A stretch of DNA of 64,000 bases from Akkermansia muciniphila (lineage in GTDB: Bacteria; Verrucomicrobiota; Verrucomicrobiia; Verrucomicrobiales; Akkermansiaceae): NCBI RefSeq assembly GCF_040616545.1, contig NZ_CP156688.1, forward strand, positions 1,736,001 through 1,800,000. The letters run 5' to 3'. Of the stretch, positions 27,295-36,600 are shown piece by piece. Made by a program: the position numbers and the translations under genes. The notes beneath the pieces were generated by a model. The model was not told the origin of the DNA. It worked only from the letters and a program-made list of their open reading frames with translations, and did no database searches. How positions within the stretch are numbered: position 1 is the first letter of the stretch; every line of letters starts with the position of its first letter.

Positions 27295-27708
27295 ATGGCG
27301 ATGAATGACGTGCGGCCTGCGTGGCGTTCATGCCGTGATAACTGGATAATCAGGAGGGTAGGGTTGCCTGTGTGGGCTATCCTGTCCTGCCTGTTGCTGG
27401 TGCCGTCCGTTCTGGCCCTGGTGGTCAGTCCGGACGGGATGAAATCCATAGCGCATTCCGTTGCCGTGCCGCACCGGGAATGTCCACTGTGCGGCATGAC
27501 GCGCGGTTATGTGGAAATGGCCCGTGGAGATGTGCATGCCGCGTGGGAATGGAACCGGGGCGCTCCGTTCTGGTTCATCTTCGGGTTGCTGAATGGTGGA
27601 GCGGCCGTGGTTTATCTGGCATGGTCCTGGCGGAAAAGGAGCATGCACTTGAGACAGGAGAACTGGTGCTCTGGAGTGGAAAATCCGCGGAAGGAACAGA
27701 GAAAATAA
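27295..27708 (+). CDS. DUF2752 membrane protein
   Basis: The 137-residue protein has a hydrophobic helix, the DUF2752 signature CPLCGMTRGYVEMARGD followed by AAWEWNRGAPFW, and a second helix. The family is widespread and uncharacterised; members resemble small inner-membrane proteins with a conserved CPxCGxTR motif. It lies 24 bases after the DUF4190-like gene, so the two are probably cotranscribed. Confidence 0.78.
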   Translation: MAMNDVRPAWRSCRDNWIIRRVGLPVWAILSCLLLVPSVLALVVSPDGMKSIAHSVAVPHRECPLCGMTRGYVEMARGDVHAAWEWNRGAPFWFIFGLLNGGAAVVYLAWSWRKRSMHLRQENWCSGVENPRKEQRK

Positions 27709-27993
27709 TTATCTGACGGCTGTAGATGAACGGTTGTGTCATACGTTTTTTGTCATAAAGACGGTATGCCGGAAAAGGTGTGAAAGAGGGGAGGCGGTTT
27801 GGTGGATGATGTAATCATGGCATTTATTTTTAGCACATTGAAAGGTATCAGGCCGTCGTTGTGACCTATGGCGGCGATGTTTTTGGCGGAAACGAGGGAA
27901 AAGGGGCAACAGGGAGGTTCCTTGACAGATTTTGCGCGCTTTCTTTAACATTGGGATGTTTCCGTGTCTGGAAATCCAATGAAAAAATGAAAG

Positions 27994-28545
27994 ATGAACA
28001 AAATAAACTATTCGGATACCCGCCGTTCCGTTCCCGATACCGTTTCAGCTATCCTTGCATTAATTCTGGGCATTGTAGGACTGTTTTTAGCGTTGCTCGC
28101 CTTTTTGCCATGTCTGGGATGGGTGGCCATTGTTCCCGGTCTTCTCTGTGCCATCCTGGCCATTATTCTGGGGGCGGTGGCGGTAAAGAGGAGTGATGAC
28201 AGGACCTATGGTTCCGCCAAAGGGGCGCTGACATGCGGGTGCATTGCCCTGGTGGTTATTATTGGCGCCACCATTTACCAAGGCATGATTCTGGCGCCCG
28301 TCATGAAGCAGGCGGACGCCCATACGGAGGAATTCAGGTGGACGGCGTGCAGCGCCGTGAGAGAGGCCAAGGAAGAAATGCATCCGGAAGCGTGTGAGGC
28401 GGTGGACCGTGTGATCTCCCTGATTGACCATCCGGAGAACGAGCACGAGATGGTTAAAGAGAAATTCCTTGAAGTGGCTCCTCCGTCCAGACGGGGCGCG
28501 ACGGCCGTCCTGGAAGGCCCTGCTCCTGCGGATTCCGGTAAATGA
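27994..28545 (+). CDS. DUF4190-like membrane protein, paralogue of the 26812 gene
   Basis: The 183-residue protein has helices AILALILGIVGLFLALLAF, PGLLCAILAIILGAVAV and a third near residue 85. A hydrophilic tail of about 90 residues follows and ends in Pro/Ala-rich sequence. The first two helices share LGI...FLPCLGWVAIVPG with the 26812 protein, so the pair arose by duplication around the DUF2752 gene. Function is unknown. A strong terminator follows. Confidence 0.72.
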   Translation: MNKINYSDTRRSVPDTVSAILALILGIVGLFLALLAFLPCLGWVAIVPGLLCAILAIILGAVAVKRSDDRTYGSAKGALTCGCIALVVIIGATIYQGMILAPVMKQADAHTEEFRWTACSAVREAKEEMHPEACEAVDRVISLIDHPENEHEMVKEKFLEVAPPSRRGATAVLEGPAPADSGK

Positions 28546-29002
28546 AGCGGTAAATCTTGCGGCAGGATTGGCGGATGTACTGCCCGGCACCCTCCGGGAT
28601 GAACATCCTGCTGACACAGGCCGGTTTAAATGGCATGATGACTGTCATTTAAACCGGCCTTGTATTTTTAATAGGAGCGGGGGCTCCGTCCGGAGTGAGG
28701 CCCATTGGGATAGGAATGCCAATCTTTTGGCTGTTTAATATGATGAAGAGGAAAGTGGTGCCGGGAAAAGGGGAAGAGGAAATCATCCTCTTTCTGTTGA
28801 AGGAAGGATTTGAAAAAACATGGATGGCGGGAAAGTGTCCATGGATGGGGGAACAGGGGCATTCCTGCCATCGTGGATATTGCTCAATAATCTTGAAATC
28901 AACACTCAAGGCCCATTGAAATAACGTGTGTTCATTCAGGGTGGCAGTAAAGAATGGCGCCGATGCAAAGCATCATTTCATTACAACTCAACCATTATCT
29001 GT
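28546..29002. other. Intergenic region after the DUF4190-like gene
   Basis: Apart from the terminator at 28619-28671 the stretch shows no supported gene; short frames here lack family features. The final 80 bases lead into the GT-A-like gene. Confidence 0.5.
28619..28671 (+). terminator. Intrinsic terminator
   Basis: A perfect 14-bp stem (ggccggtttaaatg at 28619-28632 with 28646-28659) is followed by ttgtattttta. It terminates the small-membrane-protein cluster. Confidence 0.85.
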
Positions 29003-29788
29003 ATGAATGAATCCATATCAAATTCTCCGCAGCCTGTTTCTGCGGAGCAGCCGGGGATTGTTTTTTTCATCCCCTGCAAGGCAAACAACGCGCCTCTGCT
29101 GGTGGAAGCCGTGCAGGGCATCCGCCGTGCCGTTCCGGAAGCGTCCGTTATTGTTCTGGACGATGACCGGGCACGGTGCCCGGAGACCGTGAAGGAAGTG
29201 CTGCGGAACATGTCCGTAGAGTGGAAGGTGCTGAAAAAGACCGGGACATCCTCCGAACATGCAGCTGCCATTCTGGAGCTGATGGCTCAGGCGGTGCGCC
29301 ATGAACATGATGTGCTGGTGCGCACCAAACCGGACAACCTCATTCTGAATGCCGCTTTCCTGAGGGAATTTGCCCGTTCCGGTGCGGGGCTGTGCGGGAC
29401 CTGCCTGCGGTCCGGCCTGCTGTGCAATGAACTTTACGCCCTGAAGCCTGCTGTGCTGAGGGCCATTCTCCAGCATCTGGAGCAATCCTCCTCCGTGATG
29501 AAATGTCCGGAAGGCGCCGTTATCCTGGGGGCCTTTACCGCCCTGTTTCCGGATGGCGCGCCGCTGCTTGCCAGAGCCTGGACACGTGGTGCGGGAGGCC
29601 CCCTGTGGGGACATTACAACTGGACGTCTTTCCCGTCTGCGGAATCCCTGGCGGACATGGACATGGTATCCATGAGCCGGCGGTATCAGGACAAGGTGGC
29701 GCGTTCCGTCCGCCTTTCCGTCATGAGATGCCTGCGGAACGCCATCTGTAGCCGTCCTGTCTCCGTGGATCGCCGGCCTGCCGCCTGA
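29003..29788 (+). CDS. GT-A-like protein, paralogue of the 43176 gene
   Basis: The 261-residue protein opens with a beta-alpha-beta segment typical of GT-A glycosyltransferases (VFFIPCKANNAPLLVEAVQGI, then ASVIVLDDDRARCPETVKEVL). It has HDVLVRTKPDNLIL where a DxD metal site would sit. In the paralogue at 43176 that segment is TLVKIDADTVM with a proper DAD. This copy lacks the first Asp, so it may be inactive or metal-independent. No signal peptide is seen. The start at 29003 drops an unconvincing 25-residue extension. It lies just upstream of the RHS gene. Confidence 0.6.
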   Translation: MNESISNSPQPVSAEQPGIVFFIPCKANNAPLLVEAVQGIRRAVPEASVIVLDDDRARCPETVKEVLRNMSVEWKVLKKTGTSSEHAAAILELMAQAVRHEHDVLVRTKPDNLILNAAFLREFARSGAGLCGTCLRSGLLCNELYALKPAVLRAILQHLEQSSSVMKCPEGAVILGAFTALFPDGAPLLARAWTRGAGGPLWGHYNWTSFPSAESLADMDMVSMSRRYQDKVARSVRLSVMRCLRNAICSRPVSVDRRPAA

Positions 29789-29800
29789 ACTTAACCCAAA

Positions 29801-29864
29801 GCATCTGTCGGGAATGAAGCCAGGGAAAATCCATGGCGGCGTTTCCCTCATTTCCGGCAGATGC
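29801..29864 (+). promoter_or_regulatory. Long imperfect hairpin before the RHS gene
   Basis: Bases 29801-29817 pair with 29848-29864 at 15 of 17 positions. After a 4-base bulge, agggaaa (29822-29828) pairs with 29842-29848. The hairpin ends 18 bases before the RHS start codon and has no T-tract, so it fits a leader structure better than a terminator. Confidence 0.5.
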
Positions 29865-29881
29865 GTCAATGACAATAAAAA

Positions 29882-32800
29882 ATGAAAGAAATTGATAATC
29901 AATTATCCGCTCCGGAACAGCCCGGCGGAATGCCCAGCCATCCCGTGACATTCGCCTCCAACGATGAACCGTCCCCGATGCCGTGGCCCAATACCTGGTA
30001 CCCCGTCACTCCCATAGGGCCGGAGACGGAATACCCATGCCCGTGTTCCGAAGGCGACTCCGGTACGGGAAGTACGGACAACAACAGCGTGGACTTCTCC
30101 ATTGAATTCGGCCGTTTTCCCAAATGGCCGGAATTGAGTGGAGGGCGCCTGATGCTGAACCTGAACATGATGGATGCCGGGTTATGCTGGGGGACCGCCT
30201 TTCAGTACGAACACATTTCCCAGCGCCGTCTGGAAGTGACTGAAACCACCAATGCGTCCATCAGCCGTCCGGAAGAACCGGAAGACGTTTCCCGGGCGGT
30301 GGTGAAGACGGAAAAAGGGTTTCCGCGCTATTACAGCTTTGCCTCTCCAAATGTTTCCGGGGCAGAGGTGCTTGGCGGTACTCAGATGTTCCAGGACAGG
30401 ATGCGGCGCGTTACCGTGGATGGCATTTCCTATCTGGAAGAAGCTCAGGAAGGCGGCATGACCATGCGCTTCCGTCCCAATTCCGCCGTATTTGACCATA
30501 TCGTGACGCCGCTCGGCGTGAAAATCACCTTCGCGGAATTGGCTGAGGAACTTCAGGTAGTCCGGCAGGATGCCTATAACGAGCCCAACAGCGCGGTAGA
30601 AGCGTTCAATGCGCTTTCCCTGTTCATGCTGAAACAGGTGTGGAACAAGGCGGACGGATTGCTGGACCTGAGCGATGTGCAGAACATCAAATGGTATGCC
30701 GCCGCAGACGTGGAGGGACGACGCAACGACGGAATGTATATCATCCGCAATGGAGCCGTTCCCATCAAGACGTGGAAGCTGTCCTGGACGTTCTCGGATA
30801 CGGAGACGATGATCGCCCGTGCCGTGGATGAAGAAAATCCGGAGGTGACTCAGATGATGCTGAAGACATTGCGCATTGAAGAACCGGGCGGTTTTATCAG
30901 TGAATGGCGTGCCGGCCTTTACCCGGACGACCTGACGCTGGTGAAAGGCGAGGGAGATGACGCTATCAGCATTGTCACCAGATGCCGCCCTGCGGACGGC
31001 CATGAAAACATGATAGCCAAGGACCTTAACGGACAGTCCATGGTGGCGGGAGGCTACTACACGGACAAGAAGGAAAAATTCAAGTATGTATACAGCGGTG
31101 TAGCGGGAACCGAGAACGCCGTGCTGTGTTCCGCAGAAAAGGAAGTGTACCAGCGCCGGTTGTACGGAGACGTCCTTCTATCTCGCACGGAAGGATATGA
31201 AACCCCGCTGGAAAGGACATGGACGTACGGATACGGCAGCGATCCTTCTTCCCCCAATTATGGCAAACGCATCAGGGAAACGCGCCCGGACGGTTCCGTA
31301 GTGGAGATGGAGTATGATTCCAACGGGAACGTGATTCAACGGACGGAGCCGTGGTATGGAGATATTCAGAAGAAAATTAGTTATACTTATTCTTCCGAGA
31401 AATTTAATGACAGGCGGGTGATACGGGAAGTTGCGAATTTGAGCAATGGTGAAAAGACGGTACAAATGTACGCTATTTCAAATGTTTATTCAAATTCAGG
31501 TGAGACTGCATCAAAGACAACTTCTCAAACCGGGTGTGGACAGACCAGACCTACCAATTCTGCATCAACGGAATGGTATGTGAATCATCCTTCTTGTGTT
31601 TATGCACAGGGGAAAATAAAAAAGAAAAAAGAAATTGACGGAACGGAAATTCATTATGAATATGCGCTGTGTTCTGATTATCAGTCATTATGGAAATGTA
31701 CGGAAACACTGCAAGGAGAGCATGGAATTGTATCTGGAAAGTCTACGAGAACCGTTCATTATTATGCAGAAAACGGTAATGAAATAGCGACGGATTATCT
31801 GGTCCATGTATTGGGAAATTTTGTTTCTGTTGATTTTAAACAGATGACTTATGATGAATCTCACCGGGTAATTCGTACGGATTATGCCAACGGACTTTAT
31901 TCTTCTGCTGAGTGGAGCTGTGCCGGTCCTTTGTGGGAGACGGATGTAAGAGGGCTGCAAACGCGGTATACTTATAATGGGGTTAAGCGTTTGGTTCGCA
32001 TGGAACGGGACGCTGCTGTTCCTGTAGAAAGTTGGAATGGTGATGAAATGACGGTTACTTGTCCCGATACGGTTACGAATTTTACCTATGACGGCGCAGG
32101 AAGAATTCTTTCAATCACTACTTCCATGGGGAGTCATATTAACAATGTAGTAAATGAATATGATATATTGGGACGTATCATTTCAAGAACTGATGAATTG
32201 GGGCGTTTAACTTCATATTCCTATTCTCCGGACGGTCTTACGACTACAGAAACTACATTTACTGGTTCAACCCTGTCCACCCGGCTTTTTCCGTCGGGAT
32301 TGGTAGCGGAAGAATCCGGCACGGGACAGGAAGGACGTTATTATGCGTATGAGGCGAATGAGGATGTCGGGATCAGAAAAAATGCCCATTTGGATCCTGA
32401 TTGTCGGGTAAGAGTGGAAAGCACCGTAGAAGATGGTGGTGGACGTTTTAAAATGGTAGAGAAAGCAACTATTTCTCCTGAAACGGGTTATGGTATCAGC
32501 ACGAGAAATCTCACCATGTATAATGAGAAAGGGCAGGTAGTGCATTGGATCGGTGATGATAGCGTCAACTATACGTACAAATATGATGAATTAGGCAATC
32601 TGCGCTTCAGCAGAAAGGCGTGGTCTACAGAGGATGCGACCCTTCCCGGAGACCGCTTGTTTGAAACGTACTTTCATCTTTTATCTGTGGTGCCATCCGG
32701 AGTTCCTCAGGAAGCCTCCCAGATGGTATTCAAGGTCTCCCGTGAGACTCTTCCCAGACAGGATGCTTCCGATTTGACTGAGGATACTTATGAGCTGGTT

Positions 32801-35521
32801 TCCCGTAAAAGTTCGTCTTTGGTTTCCCTGACACTACATAAGGATGTTTATGCACGATGGTCCTGGGAAAAAACGTACAATGAGAGCGGGAATATCCGTA
32901 TTCTAAGGGGAAGGAATGGGTGTGATAAAGAGGAAGAGACGGTTGTTCTAAATGGAGATATTGTCCGGAAAAAGGAAACGGATGGCACTATTACCAAGTA
33001 CAAACGTACTTATGGGTCTTCCGGAAATACGCTTACCATTCAGGATGCGCGTGGAAAAAACATGGTCATTGAGTATGACCTTTCTGGAAGAGAAATTCAG
33101 AGAACAGACCAAAATGGGGAGATAACCGTCACTACATATGATGGTGTAACGGGGCTTCCCAGTTGCGTTACTACTCCGGATGGTAAAAAGAAATATTATG
33201 AATATGATTCCCGCAACCGGTTGATTCGCCAATATGGAAGTGCCGTTCAGCCGATGAAGTGGGAATATGATGACCGCGATCATGTTGTGGCGCTTTACAC
33301 GTATCGTTCCCCTGATGGGATTCTGGATACGGTTCCAGAGTCCGGAGGCGATGTGACGCGCTGGAACTATGATCACGTAAGCGGTTTTTTATTGGATAAG
33401 ACTTATGCAGACGGTACCAGGACCTCTTATAGTTTTGATGAATGGGAGCGTCTTGTAACACGAAGGCAGTCCCGGGGCGTGGAATCCGTTTACCGGTATG
33501 ATGAAGTTATAGGTAAATTAGTCTCTATAACACATAGTGATGGAACTCCGTCCGTATCCCTTACCTATGATGAGAGAGACCGTATAGCCACAATACAGGA
33601 TGCTTCCGGCTCCAGGAGAATGGAATACTCCGGTTTTGAAGATGTTGCCTCCGAAACCTCCCATTGGTTGGTAGATAGTACCTTATCCTATTCGCGTGAC
33701 TCTTTGGGGCGTCCGTCAGGTTATGCACTATCCCTGGATGGGACGGCGGTGCAGGAGGTTTCATTGAGTTATGATACGTTGGATCGTCTTTCTGTAGTGT
33801 CGCTTAATGGAAAATCCTTCACTTACGGCTATGATATAAATACAGGTTGGCTGAACGAACTAACCTATCCGAATGAAATGATCCGAAAAACGGAGTTCCA
33901 TGCCAATCTTCCATTGGTTTCGTCCCTGACCTATGTGAAAGGAACTTCCATAGAGCCCATGATCAAGCATGCCTATACCTGGGACAATATGCAGCGTCCC
34001 TCTATACGGGAAGATTATGTAGGCTCCTCCACTCTTTCGCGCCGTCATACATATGGCTACAATGCGCGTGGAGAATTAGCGGAAGATATGATGAGTCCCG
34101 GTGGCTCTTTCAGCTATACCTATGACAACCTCGGTAACCGTGTGGCCGCAGTCAGACGTGGAGCTTCTAGTTCTTATGATAGCAATAGACTGAGCCTGTA
34201 TGAGAGCGCGGCACATTCCGGTATGATCTTCACACCTACATACGATACTGATGGCAATCAGACCAGTGTAAAAACTTCCACAGGAGTCTGGGCTGTCCAG
34301 TATAATGCGGATAATCGTCCAGTGGTCTTTACACAAGGAAGCAAAAAGGTGGAATGTGTGTATGACTATCTTGGACGGCGCATGGAAAAACTGGAATATG
34401 ATGGAGGCCACTTGACTAAGTCTACCAGATTTGTGTATATGGGATATCTTTTGGTAGCAAGCATGGATAGCACGCAAAATATTTCGAATCTTCCTTTGCT
34501 GGATACATGGTTATGGGATCCCTCGGAACCAGTGGCGACACGCGTGCTTGCCATATGCACACATAACGCAGATAGGAGTGTGGCGTCTACGCGTTATGCA
34601 GCCCATGACCTGTTCAAAAATGTAAGCTCTTTGTTCGATGCATCCGGAAGCCAGCAGGCTCAGTTTGAATATGCTCCCTACGGAGAAACGTTGACGAAGA
34701 AAGGTTCATGGGCACAGTCAATGCCGTTCCGCTACTCCAGTGAATACTGTGACGAGGATTTAGGATTAATCTACTACAACTACCGGCACTACAATCCGCA
34801 GAATGGAAGATGGATTTCCAGGGATCCGGTTGGTGAAGAAGGTGGGGAAAATTTATACGGTTTTGTATCAAATTGCCCTGTCATGAATATTGATATCTGT
34901 GGGTTGAGGCAAACATATGACTCTATAGAAGAAGCAAAAATAGCAGGACTGAAATCCGTAATGGAAGCCATGAATAACTCCTATAAGAAAATTCTTGATG
35001 CTGGATATGAACCCCCGAATTTAAAAAAGATGCCTAAATTTAATGAACGAAAAAGTGAGTCTCAAAAAAATAAAGAAAGAATAAGAATATTAAAAGAATT
35101 CGCAGGAAATGATAAAAAACTGTTAAATGAGTTGTTGGAATATGAAGCAAAATTAGGAAAATGGGAATATGGTGTGAGGGTGTGTTGTGATTCAAAAAGA
35201 AAATTTTATGTAGGAAAAGTGGGTACAACATATAATCCTGAAGATGTGAATGCCTTAGCTGTTCCTGGTTGTGATAAAGGTGATACTGTAGTAGCTTATA
35301 TTCACACACATACGGATCACGATCCAAATTTTAGTGGCGCAGATGAAAGAACTGCTAGACAGGGAATCAAGCATTCGAATCCGCAAGTAGCCATGCCTGG
35401 TGGTATTATTATTATGTCAACAGTTGAAAGAAGTGATGGTAGTATTCTATCATATGAATATAATGCAAGGGTTAACAGTAGGGACACATATGAGAATTAC
35501 ATAAAAAGAAAGAAAGGATAA
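29882..35521 (+). CDS. RHS-repeat protein with DUF4329/JAMM-like C-terminal tip
   Basis: The 1,879-residue protein has an N-terminal region of about 450 residues without a signal peptide. A long array of RHS/YD repeats follows (YxYDxxGRxxxxTD-type units from about residue 470 to 1580). The RHS-associated core is YNYRHYNPQNGRWISRDPVG, ending at DICGL near residue 1675. The last 204 residues (34907-35521) form a variable tip. It is Lys-rich, then has E1762 and H1808-x-H1810-x7-S1818-x2-D1821, the JAMM metal-site spacing found in MPN/JAB proteins and DUF4329 tips. RHS proteins are shells that deliver C-terminal toxins. The DNA becomes strongly AT-rich from about 31360 and more so in the tip. Confidence 0.88.
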   Translation: MKEIDNQLSAPEQPGGMPSHPVTFASNDEPSPMPWPNTWYPVTPIGPETEYPCPCSEGDSGTGSTDNNSVDFSIEFGRFPKWPELSGGRLMLNLNMMDAGLCWGTAFQYEHISQRRLEVTETTNASISRPEEPEDVSRAVVKTEKGFPRYYSFASPNVSGAEVLGGTQMFQDRMRRVTVDGISYLEEAQEGGMTMRFRPNSAVFDHIVTPLGVKITFAELAEELQVVRQDAYNEPNSAVEAFNALSLFMLKQVWNKADGLLDLSDVQNIKWYAAADVEGRRNDGMYIIRNGAVPIKTWKLSWTFSDTETMIARAVDEENPEVTQMMLKTLRIEEPGGFISEWRAGLYPDDLTLVKGEGDDAISIVTRCRPADGHENMIAKDLNGQSMVAGGYYTDKKEKFKYVYSGVAGTENAVLCSAEKEVYQRRLYGDVLLSRTEGYETPLERTWTYGYGSDPSSPNYGKRIRETRPDGSVVEMEYDSNGNVIQRTEPWYGDIQKKISYTYSSEKFNDRRVIREVANLSNGEKTVQMYAISNVYSNSGETASKTTSQTGCGQTRPTNSASTEWYVNHPSCVYAQGKIKKKKEIDGTEIHYEYALCSDYQSLWKCTETLQGEHGIVSGKSTRTVHYYAENGNEIATDYLVHVLGNFVSVDFKQMTYDESHRVIRTDYANGLYSSAEWSCAGPLWETDVRGLQTRYTYNGVKRLVRMERDAAVPVESWNGDEMTVTCPDTVTNFTYDGAGRILSITTSMGSHINNVVNEYDILGRIISRTDELGRLTSYSYSPDGLTTTETTFTGSTLSTRLFPSGLVAEESGTGQEGRYYAYEANEDVGIRKNAHLDPDCRVRVESTVEDGGGRFKMVEKATISPETGYGISTRNLTMYNEKGQVVHWIGDDSVNYTYKYDELGNLRFSRKAWSTEDATLPGDRLFETYFHLLSVVPSGVPQEASQMVFKVSRETLPRQDASDLTEDTYELVSRKSSSLVSLTLHKDVYARWSWEKTYNESGNIRILRGRNGCDKEEETVVLNGDIVRKKETDGTITKYKRTYGSSGNTLTIQDARGKNMVIEYDLSGREIQRTDQNGEITVTTYDGVTGLPSCVTTPDGKKKYYEYDSRNRLIRQYGSAVQPMKWEYDDRDHVVALYTYRSPDGILDTVPESGGDVTRWNYDHVSGFLLDKTYADGTRTSYSFDEWERLVTRRQSRGVESVYRYDEVIGKLVSITHSDGTPSVSLTYDERDRIATIQDASGSRRMEYSGFEDVASETSHWLVDSTLSYSRDSLGRPSGYALSLDGTAVQEVSLSYDTLDRLSVVSLNGKSFTYGYDINTGWLNELTYPNEMIRKTEFHANLPLVSSLTYVKGTSIEPMIKHAYTWDNMQRPSIREDYVGSSTLSRRHTYGYNARGELAEDMMSPGGSFSYTYDNLGNRVAAVRRGASSSYDSNRLSLYESAAHSGMIFTPTYDTDGNQTSVKTSTGVWAVQYNADNRPVVFTQGSKKVECVYDYLGRRMEKLEYDGGHLTKSTRFVYMGYLLVASMDSTQNISNLPLLDTWLWDPSEPVATRVLAICTHNADRSVASTRYAAHDLFKNVSSLFDASGSQQAQFEYAPYGETLTKKGSWAQSMPFRYSSEYCDEDLGLIYYNYRHYNPQNGRWISRDPVGEEGGENLYGFVSNCPVMNIDICGLRQTYDSIEEAKIAGLKSVMEAMNNSYKKILDAGYEPPNLKKMPKFNERKSESQKNKERIRILKEFAGNDKKLLNELLEYEAKLGKWEYGVRVCCDSKRKFYVGKVGTTYNPEDVNALAVPGCDKGDTVVAYIHTHTDHDPNFSGADERTARQGIKHSNPQVAMPGGIIIMSTVERSDGSILSYEYNARVNSRDTYENYIKRKKG

Positions 35522-35528
35522 ATTGATT

Positions 35529-36377
35529 GTGAACAGACTGTACTTACTAGTTGCTGGTGTTTTTTTCCAATGTGCTTCTGCTGCGTCTACTGCAGAATTT
35601 GAAGCAATATGCCTGCAGGTATTTGAAGACAGGGCAAAATTATTAAATGATAATATGAGTATATTGAAAAAATCAGTATACTCTTACATACCCTATTCTG
35701 AGAATACGGCCTTGGAGACAGGAAGCCTTCCTTTAAATATTTATAGAGAAATATTGAGAAAATGTGATGGACAGTATGACGTTTTCTATGCAAGCATACA
35801 TACTGAAATATCATACATCTTTTTAGTTATTAAGAATAATAGAATTTTTGTTTGGAAACCTTACTTGAAAGTTCCCGGCTCATCGGAAAAATGGTATTCT
35901 GAATTGGCCGTCCGAGGGAAAATTAAATGTTTGGAGGAGAAACTGCTTGAAGAGAAAAATTCCGAGGTTCTCATGGAGCTCGTGAAAGAGTGGAAGAATC
36001 TAAAATCAGCTTCATGGGAAATAGAGGAATATTCAAATCCAATTTCAACAGGAGTTTTAAATTCAATTTATAAGGTCCTAACGAGTTTCTGGAAATTACA
36101 AGTGCCCTCCAAAGGTATTGATAGCACTGAATTTTTCCTTTTAAGTGAATTTTTCATGTCGTCGGGATACTTTTCTTACTATGGAATGAATTCAAGAATA
36201 TTTGGTGTTTCTTTTAGAGATTTTACGGTACCAGGCACACCCGCGAGGGAAGTGATAGGGCTGATGGATGATCTGATCGATTATGGCTGTGATACAACCG
36301 TTCAGGAAAATGATCCCAAAACTCATTTTGACATAGGAAGCTTGGAATACGACCCATTTATTAAACAAAGTTGGTAG
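35529..36377 (+). CDS. Secreted candidate immunity protein for the RHS tip
   Basis: The 282-residue protein begins with a signal peptide (NRLYLLVAGVFFQCASA) and continues with a Glu/Lys/Tyr-rich alpha-beta body of no recognised family. It begins 7 bases after the RHS stop codon, the standard place for an immunity gene, and shares the AT-rich composition of the tip. GTG at 35529 is chosen because aaagga lies about 10 bases upstream; a TTG at 35523 is too close to it. Export suggests the toxin is met in the periplasm. The immunity role is inferred from position only. Confidence 0.55.
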   Translation: MNRLYLLVAGVFFQCASAASTAEFEAICLQVFEDRAKLLNDNMSILKKSVYSYIPYSENTALETGSLPLNIYREILRKCDGQYDVFYASIHTEISYIFLVIKNNRIFVWKPYLKVPGSSEKWYSELAVRGKIKCLEEKLLEEKNSEVLMELVKEWKNLKSASWEIEEYSNPISTGVLNSIYKVLTSFWKLQVPSKGIDSTEFFLLSEFFMSSGYFSYYGMNSRIFGVSFRDFTVPGTPAREVIGLMDDLIDYGCDTTVQENDPKTHFDIGSLEYDPFIKQSW

Positions 36378-36432
36378 TTGATTTTTTGAGTAATAATGAA
36401 TTTTTAGAAAATCGGTAAATGGAGGATATTGA

Positions 36433-36560
36433 ATACTCCAATCTTGGGTGTAAGAATTGAATTTAGATATGATTATTTGTTTGCCGTGCGGAAAAGGGAA
36501 TATGATGGAAGTAACTTAACAGGCGCGCCAGATTCTCGTATATGAATATCTGGATGGGGA
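36433..36560 (+). pseudogene. Decayed RHS fragment
   Basis: In one frame this reads IEFRYDYLFAVRKREYDGSNL and then runs into a stop. This matches the intact RHS protein where it reads VYDYLGRRMEKLEYDGGHLT (34350-34420). A frame change then gives ARFSYM against TRFVYMG. Base identity is clear around ggaatatgatgga. It is the stump of a former RHS 3' end, displaced downstream when a new tip arrived. Confidence 0.7.
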
Positions 36561-36600
36561 TAAATATAACTCCTATGATAATTATGCAGACGCATGCTGT

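Noticed and set aside
28695-28919. A 74-codon frame after the terminator at 28619
   Set aside because: No domain or ribosome-binding site, and it lies in an intergenic stretch with frames open on both strands.
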